Assembly (NCBI GenBank): GCA_002839375.1
Contig: PGXY01000006.1
Location: forward strand, 186,001-250,000
Length of the DNA stretch: 64,000 nucleotides
Origin: Spirochaetae bacterium HGW-Spirochaetae-1
GTDB taxonomy: Bacteria; Spirochaetota; UBA4802; UBA5550
Reading direction: 5' to 3'
Below, one piece after another: positions 8,822-17,328 of the stretch. Positions within the stretch are counted from its first letter, which is position 1. Every line of letters begins with the position of its first letter. The position numbers and the translations under genes were made by a program. The notes under the pieces are model-generated. The model was not told the DNA's origin. It ran no database searches and saw only the letters and a program-made list of their open reading frames with translations.

Positions 8822-10156
8822 TTATGCTTTTTTAGGCGGTTTGGAGATAATTGAAATCACTGCGCCGAGAAGACAGGCGACACCGGCAATGATGAAGGGA
8901 GTCAACCAGGCAGATGGGTCAGTGGCTCCTTTGGCTGCATCCTTGAAAATACCGGCTATCTGGGGACCAACGATTCCCGCGATACCGTATGCGAAAAATA
9001 CATAGCCATAGTTTTTGCCGACCGTGGATGTTCCGAAGAAATCAGCAGTAGCTGCGGGGAACAATGCAAAGTTTCCGCCGAAATTGAAGCCGATGATGCT
9101 TGCGGCGATGATCAATCCATTTTCGGTAGCACCAAGCTTGTAAAAAGAAAGCATGATGATTCCCTGAAAAAGGGTCATGAGGAAAAGGGACATTTTCCGG
9201 CCGATCTTGTCAGATACGGTTCCCCATGCGATACGGCCAAGGCCGTTGAGTATGGCATACCATGCCATTGCGGTTCCAGCCGTAGCGCCGGCAGCTTTTA
9301 CGACATCACTGAAACCCTCTGTTGAGGGGTCAAGAGTGCCAAGCTTGGCATAAGTAAGGGCGTCAATACCGAAGAGCTTGATACAGTAAATAACCATGAG
9401 GCCTGCCAGGGCGGAAAAGAGAAACGTGATGAAAAGCATGTAGTACTGGGGAGTTTTGATCATTTCGCTTGAATCGAAATCAACTGTTCCACTTGCTTTT
9501 GCGTCGCCTGCCTTCGGCGGGGTATACCCTTCGGGAAGCCATCCTGCAGGGGGCTCTTTCATGACGAGGCTGCCAATGAGGACCATGGCTGCGAAAATAA
9601 TTCCATAAAGGAGAAAAACACTGCGGGTGCCATCGAGTCCTGCCAGGCTGAGGTTGTTAAGAAGACCGCCTCCCCATGAGCCGGCCCATTTGACCCATAT
9701 AGTGGCTCCGAATCCGAAACCGGCAACGGCAAGACCGGTCAGCATACCTTTTTTGTCCGGGAACCATTTAACGCCAACAGCTATCGGTACAACATAGGCA
9801 AGACCAATACCGGAGCCGCCTATGACGCCAATGAAAATAAGCTGGGTTATGAAACTGCTGCCGAATAGTCCGGCAAGAACATACCCGATGCCCAGGACCA
9901 GACCACCGGCCATGGCGAGTTTTTGCGGGCCTATAGTGGCAAGTTTTCTGCCTGCCCATACCATTACGAGAGCAAAAAAGAAAAGGCCTGCGGAGAAGAT
10001 CCAGGCTGTCTGGCCAGCGGAAAATTTATACGCACCGTTAGAATCGGTAAGAACTTTGGTAAATGCTGACCATGCATAGATTGCACCAAGTGCAAGTTGA
10101 ATCAAGATCGCGCCGACAACGACGAACCATCGATTCATGACTTTTTCATTAGACAT
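8822..10156 (-). CDS. MFS transporter, oxalate/formate antiporter (OFA) family
   Basis: 444 residues with about 12 membrane segments. The N-terminus NRWFVVVGAILIQLALGAIYAWSAF is a hallmark of the OFA branch of the major facilitator superfamily, as are the GGSGIGLAYVVPIAV segment and GRIAWGTVSDKIGRK between the two halves. OFA members exchange small carboxylates such as oxalate/formate or carry monocarboxylates. There is a roughly 25-residue hydrophilic central loop and a short C-terminal KPPKKA tail. The start is firm: AAGGAGGA lies six bases before the ATG. It is a single gene, so the substrate cannot be inferred from neighbours; no oxalate decarboxylation genes are present in the window. 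Confidence 0.88.
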   Translation of the reverse strand: MSNEKVMNRWFVVVGAILIQLALGAIYAWSAFTKVLTDSNGAYKFSAGQTAWIFSAGLFFFALVMVWAGRKLATIGPQKLAMAGGLVLGIGYVLAGLFGSSFITQLIFIGVIGGSGIGLAYVVPIAVGVKWFPDKKGMLTGLAVAGFGFGATIWVKWAGSWGGGLLNNLSLAGLDGTRSVFLLYGIIFAAMVLIGSLVMKEPPAGWLPEGYTPPKAGDAKASGTVDFDSSEMIKTPQYYMLFITFLFSALAGLMVIYCIKLFGIDALTYAKLGTLDPSTEGFSDVVKAAGATAGTAMAWYAILNGLGRIAWGTVSDKIGRKMSLFLMTLFQGIIMLSFYKLGATENGLIIAASIIGFNFGGNFALFPAATADFFGTSTVGKNYGYVFFAYGIAGIVGPQIAGIFKDAAKGATDPSAWLTPFIIAGVACLLGAVISIISKPPKKA

Positions 10157-10347
10157 TCATTGTCCTCCTTGTTTTTGTAAATTTCAAAAATTTGTTTTTA
10201 ACCGCTAAGATTTTAGTTATAAAATAAAAAGGCTCACAATTTATCAAGGATATTTCTTTTTGGATATATTTTTCTCGGAATGAATGAATCAGGTTTAGGC
10301 AGATAAATACTGATATCGAAAGGGTAGGTGTGGATAAATTTAAGGGC

Positions 10348-10382
10348 AAAAAAAGAGGCAATGTCCCCGGACAATTGCCTCA
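10348..10382 (-). terminator. Intrinsic terminator of the hsp20 pair
   Basis: On the minus strand GAGGCAAT-T-GTCC pairs with GGAC-ATTGCCTC (one bulged base) and is followed by seven T residues. It lies about 40 bases after the stop of the second small heat-shock gene. Confidence 0.85.
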
Positions 10383-10423
10383 TATTAAAATCGTTTACTA
10401 TACGCTATCCTGACTTTTCATTG

Positions 10424-10801
10424 TTAATGCGTGAGGATTTCTATCTTCCTCGGCTTGCGTTCTTCCCTTTTATGCAGCGTCAGGGTTAGAACGCCGTTTT
10501 CCAGTTTTGCTTCAACTTTATCCGCATCGATGTCGTCGCCCACGGCGAATTTTCTGTAATAATTATCCAGGGCGTACTCTGAATAGATGTGCCGGTAATC
10601 ATTGAGGCTGCTGCCGTCAACGGCGCCCCTGATCTCCAGCTCATTGTTTTCAAGAGTGATGGCCAGATCCTGGCGCGTCACCCCGGGTATTTCGAATTTC
10701 ATCATGTATTCATTGGGGCTTTCATAAATATCCACGTCCGGCGCCGCGGAACAGCCCTGATTTTCAATGCTTTTGGTGTTTGCATGGGTGTTTTTTGTCA
10801 T
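10424..10801 (-). CDS. Small heat-shock protein, Hsp20/alpha-crystallin family (second gene)
   Basis: 125 residues. The alpha-crystallin domain covers nearly the whole protein after a short Gln/Asn/Thr tail: DIYESPNEYMMKFEIPGV at the first strands, LENNELEIRGAV, and ANGV-like KLENGVLTLTLHK with the conserved ENGVL motif near the end. The protein lacks the canonical C-terminal I-x-I anchor except for KIEILTH, which may serve. It acts as an ATP-independent holdase that keeps unfolding proteins soluble. It follows the first hsp20 by 11 bases and has its own Shine-Dalgarno (TAAGGAGG). Two diverged Hsp20 proteins in one operon commonly form mixed oligomers; here that is inference. Confidence 0.93.
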   Translation of the reverse strand: MTKNTHANTKSIENQGCSAAPDVDIYESPNEYMMKFEIPGVTRQDLAITLENNELEIRGAVDGSSLNDYRHIYSEYALDNYYRKFAVGDDIDADKVEAKLENGVLTLTLHKREERKPRKIEILTH

Positions 10802-10812
10802 GGCGAACCTCC

Positions 10813-11220
10813 TTACTGAATCGCTATTTTTCTTGGTTTCACTTCTTCACTTTTTTCCAGAGTCACTCTGAGAACACCGTTCTCCAGTTTTGCCTGAATC
10901 GTTTCGGTATTGACCCTGAATGGAAGCCTGATGGTTTTTGTGAAGGAACCAAAGCTTCTTTCCGCTCTAAGATAGGTGTCCTCGGTGCGGTCATTCTTTT
11001 TATCACCCTTCAGAATCAGATTTTCGTCATGAAGCTCCATATTCAGATTCTCGGGGGATATACCGGGTATGAGAGCCCTGATTTCAATAGTATCATGGCC
11101 TTCATACATGTTCACAACGGGATAATTAGATGCATTTCTTCCTGTTTTTTCGCCAAAGAAGAAAGTATCCATAATGTCAAGAGGGGAAAGCATGTCATTA
11201 AATATGCTATAAGTATACAT
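10813..11220 (-). CDS. Small heat-shock protein, Hsp20/alpha-crystallin family (first gene)
   Basis: 135 residues. An N-terminal arm (MYTYSIFNDMLSPLDIMDTFFFG) precedes an alpha-crystallin domain starting at NVVNMYEGHDTIEIRALIPG; the ENGVLRV motif and a final RKIAIQ with an I-x-I-like anchor are present. It is an ATP-independent chaperone. The start is fixed by AAGGAGG seven bases before the ATG. It leads a two-gene operon; transcription should be controlled by HrcA through the CIRCE operator about 60 bases upstream, so both genes should rise on heat or proteotoxic stress. hrcA, groEL and dnaK are not in this window. Confidence 0.94.
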   Translation of the reverse strand: MYTYSIFNDMLSPLDIMDTFFFGEKTGRNASNYPVVNMYEGHDTIEIRALIPGISPENLNMELHDENLILKGDKKNDRTEDTYLRAERSFGSFTKTIRLPFRVNTETIQAKLENGVLRVTLEKSEEVKPRKIAIQ

Positions 11221-11283
11221 GAGAAGCCTCCTTTTTAATTATTATTTTTATAAATAAAATAATTTAATTCATTCATTTAATTG

Positions 11284-11310
11284 TTAGCACTCTATATCGT
11301 TGAGTGCTAA
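11284..11310. promoter_or_regulatory. CIRCE operator (HrcA binding site)
   Basis: TTAGCACTC (11284-11292), a 9-base spacer, and GAGTGCTAA (11302-11310): a perfect match to the CIRCE consensus. It starts just after the -10 box of the hsp20 promoter, over the expected transcription start, as in known HrcA-repressed genes. Confidence 0.97.
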
Positions 11311-11317
11311 CAATAAG

Positions 11318-11346
11318 AATATATATAATTTTTTACCTATCGTCAA
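11318..11346 (-). promoter_or_regulatory. Sigma-70-type promoter of the hsp20 operon
   Basis: On the minus strand TTGACG (11346-11341), 17 bases, then TATATT (11323-11318). The CIRCE element begins seven bases downstream, so HrcA bound there would block initiation. Confidence 0.85.
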
Positions 11347-11421
11347 GAGGGGAGTAAAAAATTTTCCGATTTTTAAGTATTTAAGAATAAAATAAAATAC
11401 ACGTAGGAGGTGGGCCTGAAA

Positions 11422-12075
11422 TCATTGATTGCCGGACCATTCCACGGCAAATTTGATGAGCTCAGAGCTGCTTTTCAGGTTCAGCTTGTTTTTTATACGC
11501 AGCCGGTGTGTATCGATGGTTTTAACACTCACTTTGAGTTTTTCGGCGATTTCGCTGGTTTTAGTTCCTTGCCCCATGAGCCGGAAAACCTCCAGTTCCC
11601 GGTCCGTGAGTTTTTCCACGGGATTGGTGATTTTCTGCGGCTGGTCGAACATCAGGTTATCCAGGAGACGTGATGTCATCTTTTCACTAAGAAAGATTTT
11701 ACCGCCCATGACCTGTCGTATGGCATTGACGATGGTGCTGGTCATTTCATGTTTCATTACATAGCCCCTGGCGCCGGAACGGATTACTCTCTCGGCGTAA
11801 AGGGACTCATCGTGCATGGATAATATGAGAACGGGCAGGGAAGGATATTGAGTATGAATCATCTTGGTAAGTTCAAGACCGCTTTTTCCGGCCTTCAGGG
11901 AAATATCCACAATAGCCAGGTCGGGATGAACTTCATTGATGGTTCTCATCCCACTCTCGGCATCCTCGGCAAAACCGCAGATTACCAGGTCTTCCTCCCG
12001 GGCCAGGAGGTGTTCAAGTCCATCACGCACAATGGGGTGATCATCAATAACCAGTATTCTCACGGTCCTGTTCAT
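11422..12075 (-). CDS. Response regulator, NarL/FixJ family
   Basis: 217 residues. A receiver domain (about 1-122) with acidic pair DD11-12, phospho-acceptor Asp57 (AIVDISL), a Ser/Thr switch and Lys (YVMKHE) is followed by a LuxR-type helix-turn-helix (about 150-210): TDRELEVFRLMGQG, KTSEIAEKLKVSVKTIDTHRLRIKNKLNL. It binds DNA as a phosphorylated dimer. It lies 87 bases downstream of the HisKA_3-type sensor kinase on the same strand, the classical NarX-NarL pairing. Its targets are unknown; the homocysteine module upstream in the same run of genes is the obvious candidate, which is inference. Confidence 0.95.
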   Translation of the reverse strand: MNRTVRILVIDDHPIVRDGLEHLLAREEDLVICGFAEDAESGMRTINEVHPDLAIVDISLKAGKSGLELTKMIHTQYPSLPVLILSMHDESLYAERVIRSGARGYVMKHEMTSTIVNAIRQVMGGKIFLSEKMTSRLLDNLMFDQPQKITNPVEKLTDRELEVFRLMGQGTKTSEIAEKLKVSVKTIDTHRLRIKNKLNLKSSSELIKFAVEWSGNQ

Positions 12076-12162
12076 TTTGTTGTTCCAGTGTTTATGGTAT
12101 TGTATATGAGACGGTTTTTATACTGAATACAGAGCGCTTAAAATAACAATCAAAAAATATTT

Positions 12163-14829
12163 TTAGAGCCGGAAGGAACAGATTATTTCCGTACCGCCCC
12201 CGGGACTGCTGTCAATAGTGAGCTGAGCACCGATGAGACGCGCCCGGTAGTACATGATATTGAGACCCATTCCCGTGCTTGATTCCTTGTCAACGCGAAT
12301 TCCCCTGCCATCATCCCCGATGATGAGCGTCACATTGTCATCGTCATCATTGGTCAGTGTAAGATGTACCCGGGTGGCCCCTGAGTGTTTGATTATATTT
12401 ATGACAGCTTCCTGGATAATGTGGTGAAGGTGTATGGCTATTTTCTGGTTTTCGATCTGGAGCTGTCCATGCATGGATACCTTGCAGGAAATACCATGCT
12501 GTTCCTCCAGGTCCATTTTTATCTTTTTGAAGAGACCGTCAAAGCCTGTTTTTTCCAGGTTAACAGGAAAAACACCCTGTGCTATATTTCTCGTGGTGTT
12601 GATGGCATTATTGATCATTTCCTCGATTTTCATTGCATCTGAGGACTCATCCATACTTCTGTCTTGCAGCCTTTCGGCAAGCATTCTGCTGCGGATTGCA
12701 ATACCCAGAAGATCGTGGCTGAGACCGTCATGAAGCTCTATGCCTATTTTTTTCCTCTCCTTTTCCCCAACGTTGAGAATCTGCATCTCCTGCTGCAGTT
12801 CCCTGGTCGTGTCCCTCAGACTGATGACGACACCGGTGATGATATTATTCCTGTCGATAAAGGGATGCATGGACAAATCATAAAAGGTCCGCTTTCCGTC
12901 GGGAATATCGTACCACATGATGGTGTGGATGGCCTTGCCGATCAGGGAGTTTTCATAATTGGATGCGAAGACATTTTTGATCTCATCGTTGTCGTGAAAA
13001 ATCGCATCAATGGATCTGTTTATTACATCACGCCGTTTTTTATTGAAGGCATGCAGGAAGGCATTATTGGCAGCCAGAAATATCCTGCTCGTGTCTATAA
13101 ATGCCATGAGTTCCTGTGAGGATGACACAATATTGCTGTAAATTTTAAGAACCTCTTCAGTACGCTTCCTTTCCGTGATGTCCCGTGTGTTGAGTACTAC
13201 GCCTCCTATAAGGGGATCATGAAGCAGGTTCCTTACCGTGGATTCCATGAGATGCCATGATCCGTTTTTATGAGTGTGGCGGAATTCCATTGTCCTTATC
13301 TGACCCGGCAGCTTCAGCAGCTGTTTAAAATGTTTTCTGATTCGGGATGCATCGTCGGGATGGATGTAGTCCAGGGCCTGCGATCCCACGATGTCCTCGG
13401 GCCGGAATCCCAGAATTCTTTCGATGGGACTGCTGTCGTACATGTGCAGCCCGCTTCGGTCAAGAATGGAAATGATATCGGAGCTGTTTTCGATTAGGGC
13501 GCGAAGCTTGGTTTCCGAATCCTTCAGGGCTTTTTCCGCTTCCTTTCGGTAGGAGATATCGCGGATTATGGCCTGGTAACAGTGGTCATTATTGATTTCC
13601 ACGGGATTGATATTCAATTCGGCGAAAAAAGGTTCGCCGTCAAGCCTGAGAAAAAGCCATTCGAATCGTCCGGCTATGCCCTTGTCGGCCAGTTTAATCT
13701 GCTGGATAAGTTTTTTCTCCGATGAGATTTCTTCGGGCTGAAATTCAGGGGCAAGCCTGGAAAGATCGTACCGGACGATAGCCTCCTTCGTTATATGAAA
13801 AAGATCACAGAGGCTCTGGTTGCAGTCAATGATGCGCTCTTTATTGAATATGGCGATGGCGTCCTTCGCCGATTCAAAAAGGTTCCGGTACTTTTCTTCA
13901 GAGTCGATGAGGGCTTTTTCTACCTGCCTGCGCAGGGTGTCGTCTTCAATGATGGAGTAATTCTGGGTAATCCTCCCCCGGGAGTCATGTCCCGAAGTAA
14001 CGGTCAGGTCTCTCCAGATCGAGATCCCCTGGCCGGTGCGATGTCGGTTTTCCAGTGCCGACTGAAGGATAGTCTGCAACTCGACGATGATTCCCTTTAC
14101 GTCGTCGCATCTCTCTCCAGGATTTTTTGACATGAGTTTCATTATTATTTGCGACAGCACGAGTGGAAGGGCCTTGTTGATTTCATGAGGAGGTTTTACC
14201 TGCGATGTCGAAGGCGGTATAAAGTACCCCATGGCCGATGAGCCGGTGAAGGGAAGAACTCCCGTGAACATTTCATAGAATATAACGCCGAGAGAATGGT
14301 AATCCTCGCGATAATCACGTGAGGCTCCGGGAGCGTCACTATCCGTGGCATCGGGGATTTTCATTTCCCTTGCCGGGGCCATGGAGAAACCGGTTATTGC
14401 GGCGCTGCCGGTTTTGTCATACAGGTAGATATTAAATGGTGTCAGGTTGCCGTGAATGATGCCGTTTTCATGGACGAGTCTCAGGGTGTCTGCTATGTTT
14501 ATGGCTGTTTTCAGCAGTTCCTCAAGTGTCGACGGCTGTGTCCGCAGTTGCAGGTTGAGGGGGAGTCCCCGGTCGGGAAATATGACGGCGGGGTACTGTC
14601 CCCGGAAGAGCAGTTTGATATACTGCATAACGCCGGTGATATGGGACAGGGATGCTGTTATCTCAAAATCGTTCCTGAGGACCGTTCGGTCCTCCCATTG
14701 TGGGGAGCCTGGTTTATAAACGCGGATCTGAACGGGGCTGCCATCGGATATTCCGGTGCCGCGGAGGATAGTGCAGATGTCATTCTCCAAAAGAATTTCA
14801 CCGGTCCGGTATCCTTCGGCTTTCAGCAT
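12163..14829 (-). CDS. Pseudokinase-PAS-histidine kinase, NarX-like (HisKA_3) sensor
   Basis: 888 residues from the ATG at 14829, chosen because it overlaps the TGA of the ferredoxin gene (TGATG) and a longer upstream start would cross that gene. Order: a protein-kinase-like domain (about 10-270), three PAS domains (about 305-430, 435-560, 565-680), the HisKA_3 dimerisation helix with phospho-acceptor His700 (IELHDGLSHDLL), and a C-terminal HATPase (GDDGRGI, TGMGLNI). The kinase-like part keeps a VAIK-like Lys39 and a FYEMFTG-type APE/F region, but HRD reads HGN (126-128) and DFG reads TGF (146-148), so phosphotransfer is unlikely and it is probably a sensing or docking module. No membrane segment is seen: a cytoplasmic sensor. 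Partner regulator lies directly downstream. Confidence 0.92.
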   Translation of the reverse strand: MLKAEGYRTGEILLENDICTILRGTGISDGSPVQIRVYKPGSPQWEDRTVLRNDFEITASLSHITGVMQYIKLLFRGQYPAVIFPDRGLPLNLQLRTQPSTLEELLKTAINIADTLRLVHENGIIHGNLTPFNIYLYDKTGSAAITGFSMAPAREMKIPDATDSDAPGASRDYREDYHSLGVIFYEMFTGVLPFTGSSAMGYFIPPSTSQVKPPHEINKALPLVLSQIIMKLMSKNPGERCDDVKGIIVELQTILQSALENRHRTGQGISIWRDLTVTSGHDSRGRITQNYSIIEDDTLRRQVEKALIDSEEKYRNLFESAKDAIAIFNKERIIDCNQSLCDLFHITKEAIVRYDLSRLAPEFQPEEISSEKKLIQQIKLADKGIAGRFEWLFLRLDGEPFFAELNINPVEINNDHCYQAIIRDISYRKEAEKALKDSETKLRALIENSSDIISILDRSGLHMYDSSPIERILGFRPEDIVGSQALDYIHPDDASRIRKHFKQLLKLPGQIRTMEFRHTHKNGSWHLMESTVRNLLHDPLIGGVVLNTRDITERKRTEEVLKIYSNIVSSSQELMAFIDTSRIFLAANNAFLHAFNKKRRDVINRSIDAIFHDNDEIKNVFASNYENSLIGKAIHTIMWYDIPDGKRTFYDLSMHPFIDRNNIITGVVISLRDTTRELQQEMQILNVGEKERKKIGIELHDGLSHDLLGIAIRSRMLAERLQDRSMDESSDAMKIEEMINNAINTTRNIAQGVFPVNLEKTGFDGLFKKIKMDLEEQHGISCKVSMHGQLQIENQKIAIHLHHIIQEAVINIIKHSGATRVHLTLTNDDDDNVTLIIGDDGRGIRVDKESSTGMGLNIMYYRARLIGAQLTIDSSPGGGTEIICSFRL

Positions 14830-15260
14830 CACCTGGCCTTGATATCCAGATCGATTGTGGTTCCCGTCATGGCGTTGACCGGGCATGCCTTCATACACAT
14901 GCCGCAGGCGACGCATTTTTCAGGGTCGAATTCCACTTCCATGGTTCCCCTGTTTACTTCCAGGGCATCGACGCGGCAGACGCCGGTACAGGCACCGCAG
15001 TGGACACACTTTTCTTCGTCTCTGCGTATCATGTCCGCCAGGAGTTCAATCTGGACGCCCTCACTCTCGAGATACTCGATGCACTTGTCCATATCCTCCT
15101 GGAGACCCTTCAGCTCGAGAATGATCCGCCCCTCATGCTTCGGATAGATTTTTGCTTCCAATACGTTGAAGATTATATCGAAATCTTTTACGAGACGATA
15201 GATGATCGGCTTGTACATTATTCGGCTGGTGAATATCAATAGGATATTTTTTGAAACCAT
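14829..15260 (-). CDS. NIL-domain 2x[4Fe-4S] ferredoxin (homocysteine biosynthesis partner)
   Basis: 143 residues from the ATG at 15260, which has GAGAGGAGAG close upstream; a frame open to 15296 adds 12 residues without such a site. The N-terminal half is a NIL domain (ILLIFTSRIMYKPIIYRLVK...), an ACT-like fold known from methionine-related proteins. The C-terminal half has two CxxCxxCxxxC clusters (CVHCGACTGVC and CVACGMCMKACP). NIL-ferredoxins of this kind (MA1822 in Methanosarcina) give electrons to the DUF39 protein when aspartate semialdehyde is turned into homocysteine. The DUF39 gene lies two genes upstream. Its stop overlaps the start of the sensor kinase by one base. Confidence 0.92.
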   Translation of the reverse strand: MVSKNILLIFTSRIMYKPIIYRLVKDFDIIFNVLEAKIYPKHEGRIILELKGLQEDMDKCIEYLESEGVQIELLADMIRRDEEKCVHCGACTGVCRVDALEVNRGTMEVEFDPEKCVACGMCMKACPVNAMTGTTIDLDIKAR

Positions 15261-15348
15261 GGTTCTCTCCTCTCTATGCTTGTCAATGTCAGTCATATAT
15301 GCTTGATATCGCTATTTGTATTACAACAATCCATTCCGTCGAGCCGGT

Positions 15349-16068
15349 TCAGGTGAATTCAATCTGTCCCTGCGCCGCCAGCTTGTCGCGGTAAACAATG
15401 ACGACGCCGGAAATTTCCTCAACACCCATGGCGTATTCCAGCGCGGGAGTAAGAGACTCTTCGCCGGTGACGCGGTTGCAGGTTTCCGTGGCCACGGCAT
15501 CGGCAAGGGCCGCGTCAGGTGAAATCACCGTGGCCGTATCGGCCTTTCCGAAACTCAGAGAATGGCCCATTCTGCCGGAAGAGGTGCATATCCCGCAGGG
15601 TGTCCGGTCCGGCATGATGCGCAGGGACAGGGAATCGGCAAAATGTCCGTTCCCGGAAAAGATTTTTATGGTAACGGGCTCGATGACACTGAGCCATATA
15701 TCGCCGCCATTTTCCACTATTATTTCCGTTGTGTCGCTGAGCAGTTCACGTCCCGTAATTTCAGCTATCGCCCCGGCTACGGCCGCCATGGGGCCCACTC
15801 CCGCCTTTTCGGCTGCTCGGTGCATCAGGGCGGCGATTTCGGGACAGCCTTCTTCGCAGGGCAGGGGCGTGAGCGATGTGAGAAAACTCTCGTTCCGGGA
15901 GATATGGTCCAGCAGGTCATTTCTCAACCGCCGGACGATACTGCCGGTTTTGCCGCTCAGATCGAACCGGGCCCGGATTAAAAGATCGGTGGTGTCTATT
16001 TTAACCCTGAAGGCGGTCCACCGTGAAGTCTTCTCGTAATCCCTGTATATTTTTTCCCGATACCGCAT
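15349..16068 (-). CDS. UPF0280 family protein (COG2122), sulfide assimilation
   Basis: 239 residues, the usual family length. Typical features are YREKIYRDYEKTSRWTAFRVKIDTTDLLIRA at the start, GPMAAVAGAIAE, VENGGDIWL and CGICTSSGRMGHSLSFGKADTATV. The fold is related to ApbE. In Methanosarcina the member MA1715 was shown to help assimilate sulfide into homocysteine at low sulfide. The biochemical activity is unclear; a sulfur relay through Cys of the CGICTSS segment is conceivable but not shown. It sits 42 bases after the DUF39 gene and 88 bases before the NIL-ferredoxin gene on the same strand, which fits a shared operon. Confidence 0.9.
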   Translation of the reverse strand: MRYREKIYRDYEKTSRWTAFRVKIDTTDLLIRARFDLSGKTGSIVRRLRNDLLDHISRNESFLTSLTPLPCEEGCPEIAALMHRAAEKAGVGPMAAVAGAIAEITGRELLSDTTEIIVENGGDIWLSVIEPVTIKIFSGNGHFADSLSLRIMPDRTPCGICTSSGRMGHSLSFGKADTATVISPDAALADAVATETCNRVTGEESLTPALEYAMGVEEISGVVIVYRDKLAAQGQIEFT

Positions 16069-16110
16069 TGCATTATTCCGTGCGTGTCAGTCCGTTTCGG
16101 GCGATCCCGT

Positions 16111-17328
16111 TTATTTCCCTTCAGCCCCGGGAGTGGAACCGGCGTCCCTGTTGCCGTCATACGAAACGGATGGGAACTGTATCTGTGGTACTCCGACGGT
16201 AAAACCTTTTTCAATCCATTCTTTCAATATTACCGCTATTTTTTTGGCCATGGGATAGCTCGACAGGGGTGCCGCGGCTACGTCCCTTCCCTGGACCTGA
16301 ATGATTCCCGATTGCATTTGGGCAAAGCTCACTTCTCCCAGTGTCCTGTTGACCCCCGAGGGATAATCATAACCGTAATCGACAACGGGATAATAGATGT
16401 CCCGGTTCGATATGCCGGTGAAATAAGCCAGGTCCTCGTTCAGGATGGGAATGGGGATACCCAGGCCCACCATGAGGGAGCAGCCGTAGCCGGTGATGGA
16501 GGCTCCCCGGATAAAACGGGTATCCATCTCTTTCATGTCGCCGGTCACGGAAAGGGTTCCGGCGCCTTCCCTTGGAATGCCGTTTTCGCCGCGCCGTGCA
16601 TCGGGTGAGTGCTGCGTGCCGTACCATGTGACGGCACCCACGGCGCCTCCCAGGAATATTTTCGTTCCCGTTCCTATGGTCCAGTAATAGGGATCATTCA
16701 TGAGGGGGCTCAGTTCGCCGGCGCTGGAATAGTTGGCGTTCTGCAATTCGGGTCTTAAAATACCCATGTAGGTGTATATTGTTTTCTTCGACATGTTGAC
16801 GGCGCAGTTGTATCCCTGGTATGAATTTCTAGGGTTGTAGAGCATGGCGTTGCGCAGGTCCGAGATGGTTATGGTTTTTTCGAAATCCTGCAGGGGATAG
16901 CAGTCGGTGCCGTAGCCCTTCGCTTTCAGGGTGATCTCTTTCCCGGCAATGAGATCTTCGATGACATGCCCGCCGCCGTATCTGAAACTGCCGGGATGCA
17001 CCTTGTTCAGCGGGTCCTCGTCCCGGACCTGCGTGGCGCCCAGGTAGCAGTCCACGGCGGCAATGCCTCCATAAGCTTCAACGTCGTTGAGCCATACCTT
17101 CGAGGCCTTTATTTTGGGCCTGGTATGGCCGAAGTTGAGGAAGGCGCCCGAAGAACACATGATGCCGAAGGTGCCTGTTGTTACCACATCCACCTTTTTA
17201 AAGGCCTTTTTAACCCCTTCCTCGCGGACAATGCGGGGCATTTCTTCGGCGGTGACCACGACTGCTTCGCCTTTTCTTATTTTGTCGTTTATCTCATCAT
17301 AGCTCTTCTGTATTTTAATATCGCTCAT
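16111..17328 (-). CDS. DUF39/HcyBio homocysteine biosynthesis protein (L-aspartate semialdehyde sulfurtransferase)
   Basis: 405 residues. Family features: an N-terminal YDEINDKIRKGEAVVVTAEEM, GTFGIMCSSGAFLNFGH, ASKVWLNDVEAYGGIAAVDCYLGAT and IQGRDVAAAPLSSY-like C-terminal segment. Relatives in methanogens (MA1821) insert sulfur into L-aspartate semialdehyde to give L-homocysteine, by persulfides on two cysteines; Cys58 and Cys143 (with Cys94 a third candidate) are the likely counterparts here, to be settled by alignment. Unlike MA1821, no C-terminal CBS pair follows: the protein ends shortly after the core. First gene of the module; start by GAGGAGAG six bases upstream. It acts in the cytoplasm and needs the downstream NIL-ferredoxin. 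Confidence 0.93.
   Translation of the reverse strand: MSDIKIQKSYDEINDKIRKGEAVVVTAEEMPRIVREEGVKKAFKKVDVVTTGTFGIMCSSGAFLNFGHTRPKIKASKVWLNDVEAYGGIAAVDCYLGATQVRDEDPLNKVHPGSFRYGGGHVIEDLIAGKEITLKAKGYGTDCYPLQDFEKTITISDLRNAMLYNPRNSYQGYNCAVNMSKKTIYTYMGILRPELQNANYSSAGELSPLMNDPYYWTIGTGTKIFLGGAVGAVTWYGTQHSPDARRGENGIPREGAGTLSVTGDMKEMDTRFIRGASITGYGCSLMVGLGIPIPILNEDLAYFTGISNRDIYYPVVDYGYDYPSGVNRTLGEVSFAQMQSGIIQVQGRDVAAAPLSSYPMAKKIAVILKEWIEKGFTVGVPQIQFPSVSYDGNRDAGSTPGAEGK

Noticed and set aside
10149-10361. Short minus-strand frame between the OFA transporter and hsp20 genes
   Set aside because: Contains the transporter's leader and terminator region; low-complexity and no family match.
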